A stretch of 64,000 bases of DNA from Streptomyces aureoverticillatus (GCF_014649395.1 NZ_BMSY01000020.1:1-64000); one strand, 5' to 3'. Shown: positions 43,903 to 52,143, counted from the first letter of the stretch. Notes: generated by a model from the sequence alone, not told the origin. Program-made: numbers and translations.

Positions 43903-44322
43903 TCAGGGAGCTCCGAGTTCCCGCTCGGGTGCGAAGCGGTCGGCGGTCCGCTCAACGCGTCGGGAGCGGGTGAGAGCGCGTCGGCCGAGGGCCATGGCGA
44001 TCAGCCCCAGGGGGATTGCCCCGATGGCTCCCACGATCCCGTTGCCGGTGCCGGGACCACCACTGGCGGTGGCCACATGCAGCACAGCGAGGGCCGTGCC
44101 GAGCAGCCCCACCGCCATGGCCAACAGGGCGCCGGTGCGCGCGTTGTCTGGGCTCATTCGGCCCGCGTTGCCGACTCTCATGCGGCCTGCGACGCGGGCC
44201 ACGGCCAGCCAGCCGAGGGCCACGCCGACCAGTCCCACCCCGAGGGCCAGGTTGGCCCCCGTCCGTCCGTCGCCGATGGCTCCGCCCTCGGCGGCCACCA
44301 TCAGGGCATCTGCTGCGCTCAT
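43903..44322 (-). CDS. DUF6223-type membrane protein
   Basis: A 139-aa protein with three to four hydrophobic helices separated by Gly/Arg loops: ANLALGVGLVGVALGWLAVA, a middle helix after RTGALLAMAVGLLG, and IVGAIGAIPLGLIAMALGRR before a basic tail (RRALTRSRRVERTADRF). The repeated RTGA...A.A.GL pattern is that of DUF6223. Start ATG at 44320-44322 follows GGAGACC. The function is unknown. It lies divergent from the kinase gene at 44655. Confidence 0.7.
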   Translation of the reverse strand: MSAADALMVAAEGGAIGDGRTGANLALGVGLVGVALGWLAVARVAGRMRVGNAGRMSPDNARTGALLAMAVGLLGTALAVLHVATASGGPGTGNGIVGAIGAIPLGLIAMALGRRALTRSRRVERTADRFAPERELGAP

Positions 44323-44348
44323 GCCGGTCTCCGTCCTTGTCACGCTTC

Positions 44349-44428
44349 TCGCGCCTTTTCCTTGTCGCGCCTTCTCGCGCCTCTCGCGCCTCTCGCGCCT
44401 CTCGCGCCTTCTTGCGCCTTCTTGCGCC
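44349..44428 (+). repeat. 9-10 bp tandem repeats (TCGCGCC-type)
   Basis: TCGCGCC starts at 44349, 44365, 44375, 44384, 44393 and 44402, followed by TTGCGCC at 44412 and 44422; the spacing is 9-10 bp in the core. This pyrimidine-rich array lies directly upstream of the DUF6223 start on its minus-strand side, so it may sit in that gene's promoter region. Confidence 0.85.
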
Positions 44429-44525
44429 TTCTCACGTGGCGCGAATTGCGAGGTTGCGCTGCGCTGTGACTTGAGCGTGCCTGCCGACCGTGCCGTCGGT
44501 CGTCCGGCAGGTGCGGTCTTTTCGG

Positions 44526-44594
44526 ACTGCCGCCGACATGGCAGTTGACTGCCGCGGATGCGGCAGACAGCGGCCGAATACCGCGAGTGCGGTA
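44526..44594. promoter_or_regulatory. Three dyads before a histidine kinase gene
   Basis: Three inverted repeats lie 60-130 bp before the kinase gene: ACTGCC-8-GGCAGT (44526-44545), TGCCGC-GGAT-GCGGCA (44550-44565) and TACCGC-GAGT-GCGGTA (44579-44594), each with perfect 6-bp arms. The last two share the form TRCCGC-N4-GCGGYA. They could be response-regulator binding sites for autoregulation. Confidence 0.55.
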
Positions 44595-44654
44595 GTCGGC
44601 CGCTCGTCCGCAGGCGGGACTCGCCCGCCCGCGGCGCCCGGCTAGGGTGCTCGC

Positions 44655-45702
44655 ATGGACACAGATCGTTTTCGTGTCCCGGCCGGTGTCATGGACTGGG
44701 CAATTTCCGTCAGCGTGGCGGCACTGCTGTTGGGCACCGGGTTGTCCGGTCAACACCCGGCCGGGGAGCGCGAGTTGCTCGGCTCCGTGCTGCTGGCGGC
44801 CGGCGGCTTGGTGCTGCTCGCGCGTCGTAGGGCTCCGATCGCCGTGCTGGCTGTCACCGGCCTGTGCGCGGTGGGGTACGAGGCAGCCGGTTTTGAGGTG
44901 CTCGCCGTCTCGTACCTGGTCGCGGTGTACGGCGTCGTGCGGACCGGACACCGGGCCCTGGCGGTGGCGGCATCCGTGACCCTGCTGCTCGTCCTCCCCC
45001 TGACGGCCCTGGTGTTCCACGACGGGCCCGCGCGCGAGGCCTTCGCACAGGCCCGGAACTTACTCGAACTCGCCTGGCTCATCGCGGCCTTCGCCGCCGG
45101 TGAGGCACTGCGGCAGGCCGAGCGGCGGGCGGACGAAGCCGAGCGCACCCGCGAGGAGACCGCGCGGCGCCGCGCCGACGAGGAGCGGCTGCACATCGCG
45201 CGGGAGCTCCACGATGCGCTCACCCACCAGATTTCGATCATCAAGGTGCAGTCCGAGGTGGCCGTCCACGTGGCCCGCAGGCGCGGCGAACACGTACCGG
45301 AAACCCTGCTGGCGATCCAGGCGGCCGGACGTGAGGCGACCCGGGAGCTGCGCGCGACCCTGGAGGCCCTGCGTGACGACGACACGACCCCGCCGCACGG
45401 CCTCGAGCACGTGCCCGAACTGGTGGAGCGCGCCCGTTCGATGGGGCTCGACGCGACGCTGACGATCGATGGTCAACGGCGCGACGTGCCGGCCGCGGTG
45501 GCCCGAACCGCCTATCGGATCGTCCAGGAGGCGCTGACCAACACCGCCCGGCATGCCTGTGCCAGCGCCGCGTCGGTGCGGATCGAGTACCGGACCGACT
45601 CCCTTGCCGTCCAGGTGGACGACGACGGCAAGGCCACCCCCGCAGACGTGCCGACCGCCGGTCTCGGGCTGCTCGGCATGCGCGAACGCGTCACGGCCCT
45701 AG
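44655..45702 (+). pseudogene. DesK-type histidine kinase, 5' part before IS insertion
   Basis: About 348 residues of a NarL-partner kinase: four or five N-terminal helices, then the DHp motif ERLHIARELHDALTHQISII with phospho-acceptor His186, and most of the HATPase domain (AYRIVQEALTNTARHA, VDDDGKATP, GLGLLGMRERVTAL). The gene is cut at TAL by a 1,705-bp IS element inserted into CTAG; the truncated frame then reads into the element and stops at 45716. The final ~25 residues lie at 47412-47490. Lacking them, the ATP lid end is altered and activity is doubtful. Confidence 0.9.
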
Positions 45703-45809
45703 GGCCTGTCCCGTGATCATGTGACCGGACAGTCAGCCCCTAAGGAGTGAGGGCGGCATGGGGCCGGAGAAGCTGCGAACGTGCGCGGATGCTAGCTTCC
45801 TTTCCCGTG

Positions 45810-46436
45810 ATGGGGCACCAGGACAAGACAAGGGCGGCCTACGACGGGGTCGTCGAGCTGTATGCGTCGATGTTCGCTAATCGGTTGGAGACGCAGCCGT
45901 TCGCGCGGAACATGATCGGCACCTTCGCCGAGCTGGTGCGTGGGACGGGGAATCCACGGGCAGCCGACGTCGGGTGCGGACCTGGACATCTGACGGCCAT
46001 GCTGCACGACTTGGGGCTGGACGCCTTCGGGCTCGACCTCTCCCCGGCCATGGTTGACCATGCCCGGCGGGCCCATCCATCGCTGCGGTTCGACGAGGCG
46101 CGGATGGAGGCCCTGCCGGTCGAGGACGGCGCGCTCGGCGGTGTGCTGGCCCACTATTCGATGATCCACACCCCGCCGGGGGAAGTGCCCGCGCTGCTTG
46201 CCGAGCAGGTGCGTGTTTTGGCGCCAGGGGGCCTGCTGCTGGTCTCGTTCTTCGGGACCGATGGGCCGGAGCCGGTCCGCTTCGACCACAAGGTGGCGCC
46301 CGCCTACAGCTGGCCGGTGGACCGGTTCGCGGAGCTGTTGACCGGGGTCGGACTGGACATGTTCGCCCGGCTGCTCCACGACCCGGCCTCCGAACGGGGC
46401 TTCCTCGACGCCCACTTGCTGGCCCGCCTCCCTTAG
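45810..46436 (+). CDS. SAM-dependent methyltransferase, IS passenger
   Basis: A 208-aa class I methyltransferase. Motif I is AADVGCGPGHLTAML, the acidic residue of motif II is in FGLDLSPAMVDHAR, ALPVEDGALGGVLAHYSMIH is motif IV and LLAEQVRVLAPGGLLLVSFF motif V/VI. It belongs to the small-molecule (Methyltransf_11/25) type and not to the DNA methylases, having no NPPY or PC motif. It lies wholly between the IS ends, in the same direction as the transposase and 46 bases before it, and is not needed for transposition as far as is known. It may confer a host benefit or be a fortuitous capture. Confidence 0.85.
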   Translation: MGHQDKTRAAYDGVVELYASMFANRLETQPFARNMIGTFAELVRGTGNPRAADVGCGPGHLTAMLHDLGLDAFGLDLSPAMVDHARRAHPSLRFDEARMEALPVEDGALGGVLAHYSMIHTPPGEVPALLAEQVRVLAPGGLLLVSFFGTDGPEPVRFDHKVAPAYSWPVDRFAELLTGVGLDMFARLLHDPASERGFLDAHLLARLP

Positions 46437-46482
46437 AGCGGGCACCGTGGTCTTTGGGGGCGGGTTGATGTAGATCATCCTT

Positions 46483-47393
46483 GTGGATCAAGATCGTCTG
46501 AAGCGCCATGACCTGACCGACCGGGAGTGGGCGCTGTTGGAGCCGCTGTTGCCAGTCAACGCGGTGCACGGCGCGCGGTGGAACGACCATCGGACGGTGA
46601 TCAACGGGGTGTTCTTCCGGACGCGGACATCGTGTGCGTGGCGTGACCTGCCTGCGTGTTACGGGAAGTGGAAGACGGTCTACAACCGGCATCGACGCTG
46701 GTCGCTGGACGGGACCTGGGAGCGGATCCTGGACAGATTGCGTGCCGGCTGCGATGAGGCCGAGGGCGAGCACTGGACGGTCAGCATCGATTCCACGGTG
46801 GTGCGCGCTCACCAGCACGCGGCCGGGGCACGCCACGCCCCTCCCGCCGATGGTCCTTCAAAGGGGACCGCCTTGATAACGAACAGGTAACTCACCATGA
46901 GGCACTCGGCCGGTCCCGAGGCGGCCTGTCGACCAAGCTGCACCTGGTCGCGGACCGGCAGTGCCGACCGATCGCCCGGATCCTCACCCCGGGCCAATGG
47001 GGTGATTCCCCGCAGTTCGTGCCGCTGCTGGAGTTCCTCCGCGTCCGCCGCCGGGGCGTCGGCCGCCCCCGCAAACGGCCCGCCCACGTCCTGGCTGACA
47101 AGGCTTACTCCTCTCGCCGCAACCGCTGCTACCTGCGCCGACATGGCATCAAGGCCGTCATCCCCGTCAAGAAGGACCAGGCTGTCCATCGGCGCAACCG
47201 CGGCTCACAAGGCGGACGTCCCCCGGCCTTCGACCGGGATACTTATAAGGACCGCAACACCGTTGAACGCTGCGTCAACCGCCTGCGCCAGCACCGCGCC
47301 GTTGCCACCCGCTATGACAAACGCCAGCTCATCTACCAGGGCACCGTTGACGTCGCCTCAATCCGCATCTGGCTCCAAGACCCCGTCACATGA
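46483..47393 (+). CDS. IS5-family transposase, OrfA/OrfB joined by -1 frameshift
   Basis: OrfA (GTG 46483) encodes the N-terminal HTH and first catalytic part: RHDLTDREWALLEPLLPV, then CAWRDLPACYGKWKTVYNRH and WTVSIDSTVVRAHQHAAGA with the first Asp. It stops at 46890. The -1 frame, open from 46860 to 47393, continues the same protein: KGDRLDNEQVTHHEALGRSR, HVLADKAYSSRRNRCYLRRH (second Asp) and RNTVERCVNRLRQHRAVATR (Glu). A slip at A AAG GGG (46860-46866) would give a ~303-aa protein with a full DDE triad. OrfA alone may act as an inhibitor, as known in other IS5 elements. Confidence 0.85.
46860..46866 (+). promoter_or_regulatory. Programmed -1 frameshift site A AAG GGG
   Basis: The heptamer AAAGGGG has OrfA codons AAG GGG; slipping back one base gives AAA GGG, so both tRNAs can re-pair. 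The -1 frame is open from here to the end of the transposase and continues its conserved motifs, while OrfA reaches a TAA 24 bases later. Confidence 0.7.
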
Positions 47394-47411
47394 TCACGGG
47401 ACAGCCCCTAG

Positions 47412-47490
47412 GAGGCCGGCTGCGCGCGCAGCCGCGTACCGAGCACGGCTTCACTGTCCAGGCCGAACTTCCCGTGGAACGAGAATCATG
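47412..47490 (+). pseudogene. 3' end of the split histidine kinase
   Basis: Right after the second CTAG the frame reads GGRLRAQPRTEHGFTVQAEL and PVERES, the standard last strand of a DesK-type HATPase domain, and ends at TGA 47488-47490 (overlapping the ATG of the response regulator). It continues the frame of 44655-45698. Confidence 0.85.
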
Positions 47491-48149
47491 ATCCGTGTCC
47501 TGCTGGTCGACGACCAGCCGCTCATCCGCAGCGGCTTTCGCGCACTGCTCGACCTCGAGGACGACATCGAGGTGGTGGCCGAGGCCGGCGACGGCGCGGA
47601 GGGCTTGGCGCTCGTCGAGGAGCACCTGCCCGACGTCGCGCTGATCGATGTCCAGATGCCGGTGATGGACGGCATCGAGGCGACCCGGCGCATCGCCGCG
47701 GACCCCGCCCTGGCCGGCGTGCACGTCGTGATGCTGACCAACTACGGCATGGACGAGTACGTCTTCGAAGCGCTGCGCGCCGGTGCCGCCGGGTTCCTGG
47801 TCAAGGACATCGTGCCGGAGACCTCCTGCACGCCGTGCGGGTCGCCGCCCGCGGTGACGCCCTGCTCGCCCCGTCCATCACCCGCAAGCTGATCCACCGG
47901 TACGTCACCCAGCCCCTCTCCCCCGCCACCGGCGCCGTGCTGACGGAATTGACCAGCCGCGAACGCGAAGCGGTCGCCCTGGTCGCGCAGGGCCTGTCCA
48001 ACGAGCAGATCGCCGACCGCATGTCGATCAGCCCGATGACCGCCAAGACTCATGTCAACCGGGCGATGGCCAAACTCCACACCCGTGACCGCGCCCAACT
48101 CGTGGTCCTGGCCTACGAGTCCGGTCTGGTCGTCCCGTACGGCCGCTGA
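47488..48149 (+). pseudogene. NarL-type response regulator, frameshifted
   Basis: The receiver domain is intact (VLLVDDQPLIRSGFRALLDL, phospho-acceptor Asp in ALIDVQMPVMDG, LTNYGMDEYVFEALRAGAAG, Lys in FLVKDI). At about 47820 one base is missing: the frame leaves the family pattern after VPE (ETSCTPCG), whereas the +1 frame reads LHAVRVAARGDALLAPSITR and continues through a normal LuxR-type DNA-binding domain (LTSREREAVALVAQGLSNEQ and SPMTAKTHVNRAMAKL) to 48149. The frame 1 product has no DNA-binding domain. Could be a sequencing error, but it coincides with IS inactivation of its kinase. Confidence 0.85.
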
Positions 48150-48175
48150 CCGTCAACCCCCGAGGCGCTGCCCGA

Positions 48176-48751
48176 TCACTCCGCCGATCTGGGGTTTCTA
48201 CGCTGGTTGGCGTGGAAGCGCGCCTTCTTCTGGCGATTCCCACACGTGTTCATGTCGCACCATTTGCGCGTGCGGCTCTGGCTGGTGTCGAAGAAGGCGG
48301 CTTGGCAGGTGGGTGACGCACACAAGGCCAGTCTTCCGTCTCGTTCGCCGGCGATGATGCTGATCGCGTCGGCGGCGATCACGCCGAGGGCGTCTTCCAC
48401 GCAGGAAGCCGAGCCGAGCTGCCACCGCCGCTTGCCCTCGGGTGTCAGGATCGCCGCGGCGCGACCCTGTGCGCTGCAGTCATTGATGACTTGGACAGCC
48501 GACGCAGGGAGAGGGTCCTGGACCGCGGCCGCTGTCGCTGCGGCGTGAATCGACTCCCTCAGTTCCCGAGCGAGGTCGAGCTGGGCGGGGGTGCAGGAGT
48601 CCACGGCGAGGCCGTTCACTGCCAGCCAGTCGACGAGTCGTTGCGGCGTGGGAACGCGCTCGACAGCGGTGCCATGACGCTCCGACAGAGTCCCGGTGAA
48701 GCTGGTCGCCAGCACGTTGCCGAGGCGGAAGTCAGGGAACGCAGCACACAT
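48176..48751 (-). CDS. CGNR zinc-finger (ABATE-domain) regulator
   Basis: A 191-aa protein. The N-terminal ABATE domain begins FRLGNVLATSFTGTLSERHG and includes LARELRESIHAAATAA. The C-terminal CGNR finger has Cys144 and Cys149 (CASPTC), Cys165 and Cys170 (CDMNTC), then GNRQKKARFH. Such proteins are presumed transcription factors. It is divergent from an epoxide hydrolase gene with two 17-bp direct repeats in the gap, the first one directly against its start codon. Confidence 0.88.
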   Translation of the reverse strand: MCAAFPDFRLGNVLATSFTGTLSERHGTAVERVPTPQRLVDWLAVNGLAVDSCTPAQLDLARELRESIHAAATAAAVQDPLPASAVQVINDCSAQGRAAAILTPEGKRRWQLGSASCVEDALGVIAADAISIIAGERDGRLALCASPTCQAAFFDTSQSRTRKWCDMNTCGNRQKKARFHANQRRNPRSAE

Positions 48752-48753
48752 GG

Positions 48754-48812
48754 AACCACCTTAGCCGGTTGCAGCGTGGCTCGGAGGACTGTTAGAACCG
48801 TCTTAGCCGGTT
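48754..48812. promoter_or_regulatory. Duplicated 17-bp operator AACCnnCTTAGCCGGTT
   Basis: AACCACCTTAGCCGGTT (48754-48770) and AACCGTCTTAGCCGGTT (48796-48812) are identical except for two bases. Each has AACC/GGTT palindromic ends. Their starts are 42 bp apart, four helical turns. They fill the 103-bp gap between the divergent CGNR regulator and epoxide hydrolase genes. Confidence 0.7.
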
Positions 48813-48854
48813 CTCGACAGGTCGTAGCCCGTTCCACGACGGCCAGGAGGTCTC

Positions 48855-50027
48855 ATGCCCCGTCCAGCCAACGACGTACAAGCATTTGAAGCCCGAGCAA
48901 CTGACGCCGACCTCGACGATCTGCGCGCTCGACTGGCCGCGGCGCGGCTACCCGAGGCTGAGACGGTCTACCGCGCCGCGCCCGACCCTCGCCGATGGGA
49001 ACAGGGCGTTCCGCTCGCCGACCTCGTCGATGTCGTGGACTACTGGCGCACCGCGTACAACTGGCGGTCGTTCGAAGAGCGCCTGAACCGTATCGGCCAG
49101 TTCCGCACGACCATTGATGATCTGGGAATCCACTTCCTGCACCACCGGTCCGCGCGCGCGGATGCCACTCCTCTGCTCCTGACGCACGGCTGGCCGGACA
49201 GCATTGTCCGTTTCATCGATGCAGTGGACGAGCTGGCGGATCCGCAGGATGCGGACGCGCCGGCGTTCCATGTCGTGGTCCCGTCGCTGCCAGGTTTTGG
49301 TTACAGCGACAAGCCGGCCATCACCGGGTGGGGAACCGAAAAGATCGCGGCCGCATGGGTGGAACTGATGGGAAGGCTCGGCTACGGCAAGTTCCTAGCC
49401 CACGGCGGCGACTGGGGAGGCAATATCACCACTGTCCTCGGCGGCAGGTTCCCGGCTCACGTGCTCGGCATCCACACCACGTTCGCGGAGGCGCCGCCCG
49501 GGTTGACGACGGACGGACTGACGGCGACCGAGCGCAAGTGGATCGAGGAAACCCGCGATTTCTGGCGCCACCGCGCGGCGTACGCGAAGCAGCAGGCGAC
49601 CCGGCCGCAGACCATCGGCTACTCGCTCGTCGACTCACCGGTCGGGCTTCTTGCCTGGATCCTGGACAAGTTCGCCGAGTGGTCAGACACCGAAGACAGC
49701 CCGTTCGAGAGGATTTCCATAGACAGGGTTCTTGACGACGTCACCCTGTATTGGCTGACGCGGACCGGCGCATCCGCGGCCCGCATTTACTACGAAAGCC
49801 ACGACTCGCTGGACCCCGACCTTCGGGTCGACGTCCCGTCGGCACTCACGATGTATCCCCGCGATGTCGAGAAGTGTCCGCGCCCCTGGGCGCAGGAGCG
49901 GTACCGACAGATCGTCCGGTGGAGCTCGCCCGAAGTCGGGGGACATTTCCCGTCGCTGGAAGCTCCCGAGTATTTCGTCAAGGATCTGCAAGAGGGCCTC
50001 GCGGCAGTGCTGGCCGGTCATCGGTGA
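48855..50027 (+). CDS. Epoxide hydrolase (EHN-domain type)
   Basis: A 390-aa enzyme of the microsomal epoxide hydrolase type. The N-terminal EHN domain (ATDADLDDLRARLAAARLPE to LPLADLVDVVDYW-like region) precedes the alpha/beta core. Oxyanion loop HGWPDS, nucleophile Asp186 in GGDWGGN, base His364 in GGHFPSLEAPE, and lid tyrosines in the YWLTRT and RIYYES segments. It opens epoxides through a covalent ester intermediate. Probably induced through the divergent CGNR regulator. AGGAGG lies before the ATG. Confidence 0.9.
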   Translation: MPRPANDVQAFEARATDADLDDLRARLAAARLPEAETVYRAAPDPRRWEQGVPLADLVDVVDYWRTAYNWRSFEERLNRIGQFRTTIDDLGIHFLHHRSARADATPLLLTHGWPDSIVRFIDAVDELADPQDADAPAFHVVVPSLPGFGYSDKPAITGWGTEKIAAAWVELMGRLGYGKFLAHGGDWGGNITTVLGGRFPAHVLGIHTTFAEAPPGLTTDGLTATERKWIEETRDFWRHRAAYAKQQATRPQTIGYSLVDSPVGLLAWILDKFAEWSDTEDSPFERISIDRVLDDVTLYWLTRTGASAARIYYESHDSLDPDLRVDVPSALTMYPRDVEKCPRPWAQERYRQIVRWSSPEVGGHFPSLEAPEYFVKDLQEGLAAVLAGHR

Positions 50028-50232
50028 ACGCGGTTCGGCGAGCCGGGCGCTCAATCACCGCCTGATCCGGCTCAAGGCGTTGCCTGATGGCGTCCTGACC
50101 GGCGGAACGAAACTCCCCTCGGAGTACGGCTGGGCGTTCTTGCTCCTCGTCTTCACCGGTCCAGGTCCCCTCTCCCTGGACCGGTTGATTCCCCGTCTGC
50201 CTGCCCGTCGGAACCCGTAAGCGATCGCCGTC

Positions 50233-51159
50233 TCACGGCGGTTGATGCCGGAAGCGCCCGGCCGCCTGGGCGGTGCTCTCGGGCGGGGCGATCCGGCGCA
50301 GGAGGAAGCCGGCGGCCATGGCCATGGCGAACATCTCCACCGCGTACACCGCCGAGGGGATGGCCATGCGGGAGCTGTCCAGCAGTGAGGGGCTGAGGGC
50401 GATGGCCAGCGACAGGGTGGTGTTGTGCATGCCGATCTCGAAGCAGGTGGCGACGGACTGCCGGTGGTCGCCGCGGGCCAGCCGGGTCGCGCCGTAGCCG
50501 GTGATGAGGGAGATCGCGCCGAAGAGGAAGACGACGAGACCGACATCGGCGAGATAGCCGAGCACATTCTCCCGCTCGGCGGCGACCGCGGCGATGATGA
50601 CGCCGATGAGCGCGGTCACCGCCGTCACCTTGACCGCCTCCGTCGAGCGCTCCGCGAAGCGCGGACGGCGGTGCCGCACCAGCATCCCGGCCGCCACCGG
50701 CACCAGCACGATCAGGAAGACCTGCAGCGTCTTGTCGAAGCGCAGTCCCAGCGCCTCGTCCGTACCGGCCATGAAGTGGTCGAGGGAGAGATTCACGACG
50801 ACCGGCAGCGTGAAGACGGCGATCACCGAATTGATGGCGGTCAGCGTGATGTTGAGGGCGACGTCGCCGCCGAAGAGATGGCTGAAGATGTTGGCCATCG
50901 TGCCGCCGGGCGAGGCCGCGAGCAGCATCATGCCGACGGCCAGCGCCGGGCTCAGGTCGAAGGCCAGCACCAGACCCAGACAGGCGGCGGGCAGCAGCAC
51001 CAGCTGGCAGACGAGGGCGACGGCCACCGGCCACGGATAGGCCACGATCCTGCGGAAGTCCGCCACGGTCAGGCCGAGACCGAGACCGAACATGATCACG
51101 GCAAGGACGACAGGCAGCAGATAGGTGGTCAGTGGCGAGTCCACAGGAACAGGCTCCAT
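50233..51159 (-). CDS. Bile acid:sodium symporter family (BASS) transporter
   Basis: A 308-aa protein with nine to ten helices. Signature blocks are LAVIMFGLGLGLTVADFRRI, LAASPGGTMANIFSHLFGGD (helix 4 unwound region) and ATCFEIGMHNTTLSLAIAL (helix 9 crossover), which form the two crossed discontinuous helices of the family. Bacterial members carry organic anions with Na+. It lies 79 bases after the LysR gene in the same direction, so the two may be cotranscribed and the substrate may be related to the cyanate locus, but this is inference. Start at 51159 gives MEPVPVDSPLTTYLLP. Confidence 0.85.
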   Translation of the reverse strand: MEPVPVDSPLTTYLLPVVLAVIMFGLGLGLTVADFRRIVAYPWPVAVALVCQLVLLPAACLGLVLAFDLSPALAVGMMLLAASPGGTMANIFSHLFGGDVALNITLTAINSVIAVFTLPVVVNLSLDHFMAGTDEALGLRFDKTLQVFLIVLVPVAAGMLVRHRRPRFAERSTEAVKVTAVTALIGVIIAAVAAERENVLGYLADVGLVVFLFGAISLITGYGATRLARGDHRQSVATCFEIGMHNTTLSLAIALSPSLLDSSRMAIPSAVYAVEMFAMAMAAGFLLRRIAPPESTAQAAGRFRHQPP

Positions 51160-51238
51160 GAGCCTGATTGAAATGTCCACGACCGTGCGCCGCGACCGTG
51201 CACTGCAAACCGTGCACTGCAAGCGGTGAGCGCCGGTC

Positions 51239-52135
51239 TCAGTCCAGGGGCGACTGCGCCCACTGGGTGGCCAGCTCCGTGAAGGCGCGAACTGCGGCGC
51301 TTCGGTAGGCGCTTTCGCGGCGGAGCAGGGTGACGGTGCGCGCGGGGATCGCTGGGGTGAGCGGGACGGGCGCCAGGTGGGGGTGGTCGCGGGTGACCGC
51401 GTCCGGCAGGACGGTGGCCAGCGACGTACGGGTCACGATCTCGGTGAGGGCGTTGACGGAGTTGGCCTCGACCACGATCCGCGGCCGCACGTCGTGGGCG
51501 GTGAAGTGCTCGTCGATGTGCCGACGCGTGGCGAAGTCCTCGCTGAGCAGGGCGAGGTGACGCCCCCTCAGATCCGTGATCGGCAGCGGGCCTTCGCGAC
51601 CGGCTTCCGGGTGGCAGGGGCCCACGACAAGGCTGAGGCTCTCGGTGAACAGGGTGCCGGCCTCGACGCCCGGCAGGTGAGTGCCGCTGAAGGCGATACC
51701 GAGGTCCAGCCGGTCGTCCAGGAGCTCGGCCTCTATGCGGTCCTGCGTCATCTCTCGCACGTCCAGGGTGATCCCGGGATGGCGCTCGTAGAACGCGGCG
51801 ACGAGGGGGCCGGTGAGGTAGGCGGTGAAGGTGGGGGTGACGGCGAGGCGGAGGTGGCCGCGGGAGAGGTCCTGCACGTCGAGGACGGCCCGCTCCCCCG
51901 CCGCGAGGTCCCGCAGCGCGCGCCGGGCGTGGTGGGCGTAGGCGGTTCCGGCATCGGTCAGGCGCACGGTGCGGCCGGTGCGGTCGAACAGTTGGACGCC
52001 GAGGGCCTTCTCCAGCTGCTTGACCTGCTGGGAGAGCGTGGGCTGGGAGATGCGCAGCTCTTCGGCGGCGCGGGTGAAGTTCGCGTGCTCGGCCACGGCG
52101 AGCAGGTAACGCAGGTGACGCAGTTCTGGCTGCAT
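51239..52135 (-). CDS. cynR: LysR-family regulator (CynR-like)
   Basis: A 298-aa LysR protein beginning MQPELRHLRYLLAVAEHANF. HTH: NFTRAAEELRISQPTLSQQV, then KQLEKALGVQLFDRTGRTVR. The effector domain includes GHLRLAVTPTFTAYLTGPLV and EAELLDDRLDLGIAF, as in CynR. Adjacent divergent cynT-cynS genes make CynR the likely role, activating them with cyanate. The ATG at 52135 is preferred to the upstream one at 52189 because the latter would include the operator region. Confidence 0.85.
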   Translation of the reverse strand: MQPELRHLRYLLAVAEHANFTRAAEELRISQPTLSQQVKQLEKALGVQLFDRTGRTVRLTDAGTAYAHHARRALRDLAAGERAVLDVQDLSRGHLRLAVTPTFTAYLTGPLVAAFYERHPGITLDVREMTQDRIEAELLDDRLDLGIAFSGTHLPGVEAGTLFTESLSLVVGPCHPEAGREGPLPITDLRGRHLALLSEDFATRRHIDEHFTAHDVRPRIVVEANSVNALTEIVTRTSLATVLPDAVTRDHPHLAPVPLTPAIPARTVTLLRRESAYRSAAVRAFTELATQWAQSPLD

Positions 52136-52143
52136 GACCTCCA

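Larger units (their letters stand above)
45703..47407 (+). mobile_element. Intact IS5-family element with methyltransferase passenger
   Basis: The element is 1,705 bp. Its left end is GGCCTGTCCCGTGATCATG and the reverse complement of its right end is GGGCTGTCCCGTGATCATG, one mismatch in the first 19 bases. CTAG is duplicated at 45699-45702 and 47408-47411. Removing one copy plus the element restores the kinase frame exactly (VTALGGRLRAQ). Inside are a SAM-methyltransferase gene (45810-46436) and a transposase read as two frames joined by a putative -1 frameshift (46483-47393). TSD and transposase motifs point to the IS427-like group of IS5. Confidence 0.9.

Noticed and set aside
45747..45809. 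N-terminal extension of the passenger methyltransferase
   Set aside because: The extra 21 residues are Arg-rich and the ATG at 45810 gives a normal methyltransferase N-terminus; the upstream start is less likely.
46897..47892. A 331-aa open frame spanning the IS end and the response regulator
   Set aside because: It crosses the element boundary and overlaps two better-supported frames; its residues are Pro/Ser/Arg-rich with no motifs except where it coincides with the regulator.
50153..51217. A 354-aa minus-strand frame
   Set aside because: It is an out-of-frame shadow of the BASS transporter gene, rich in Arg and Gly with no hydrophobic pattern.
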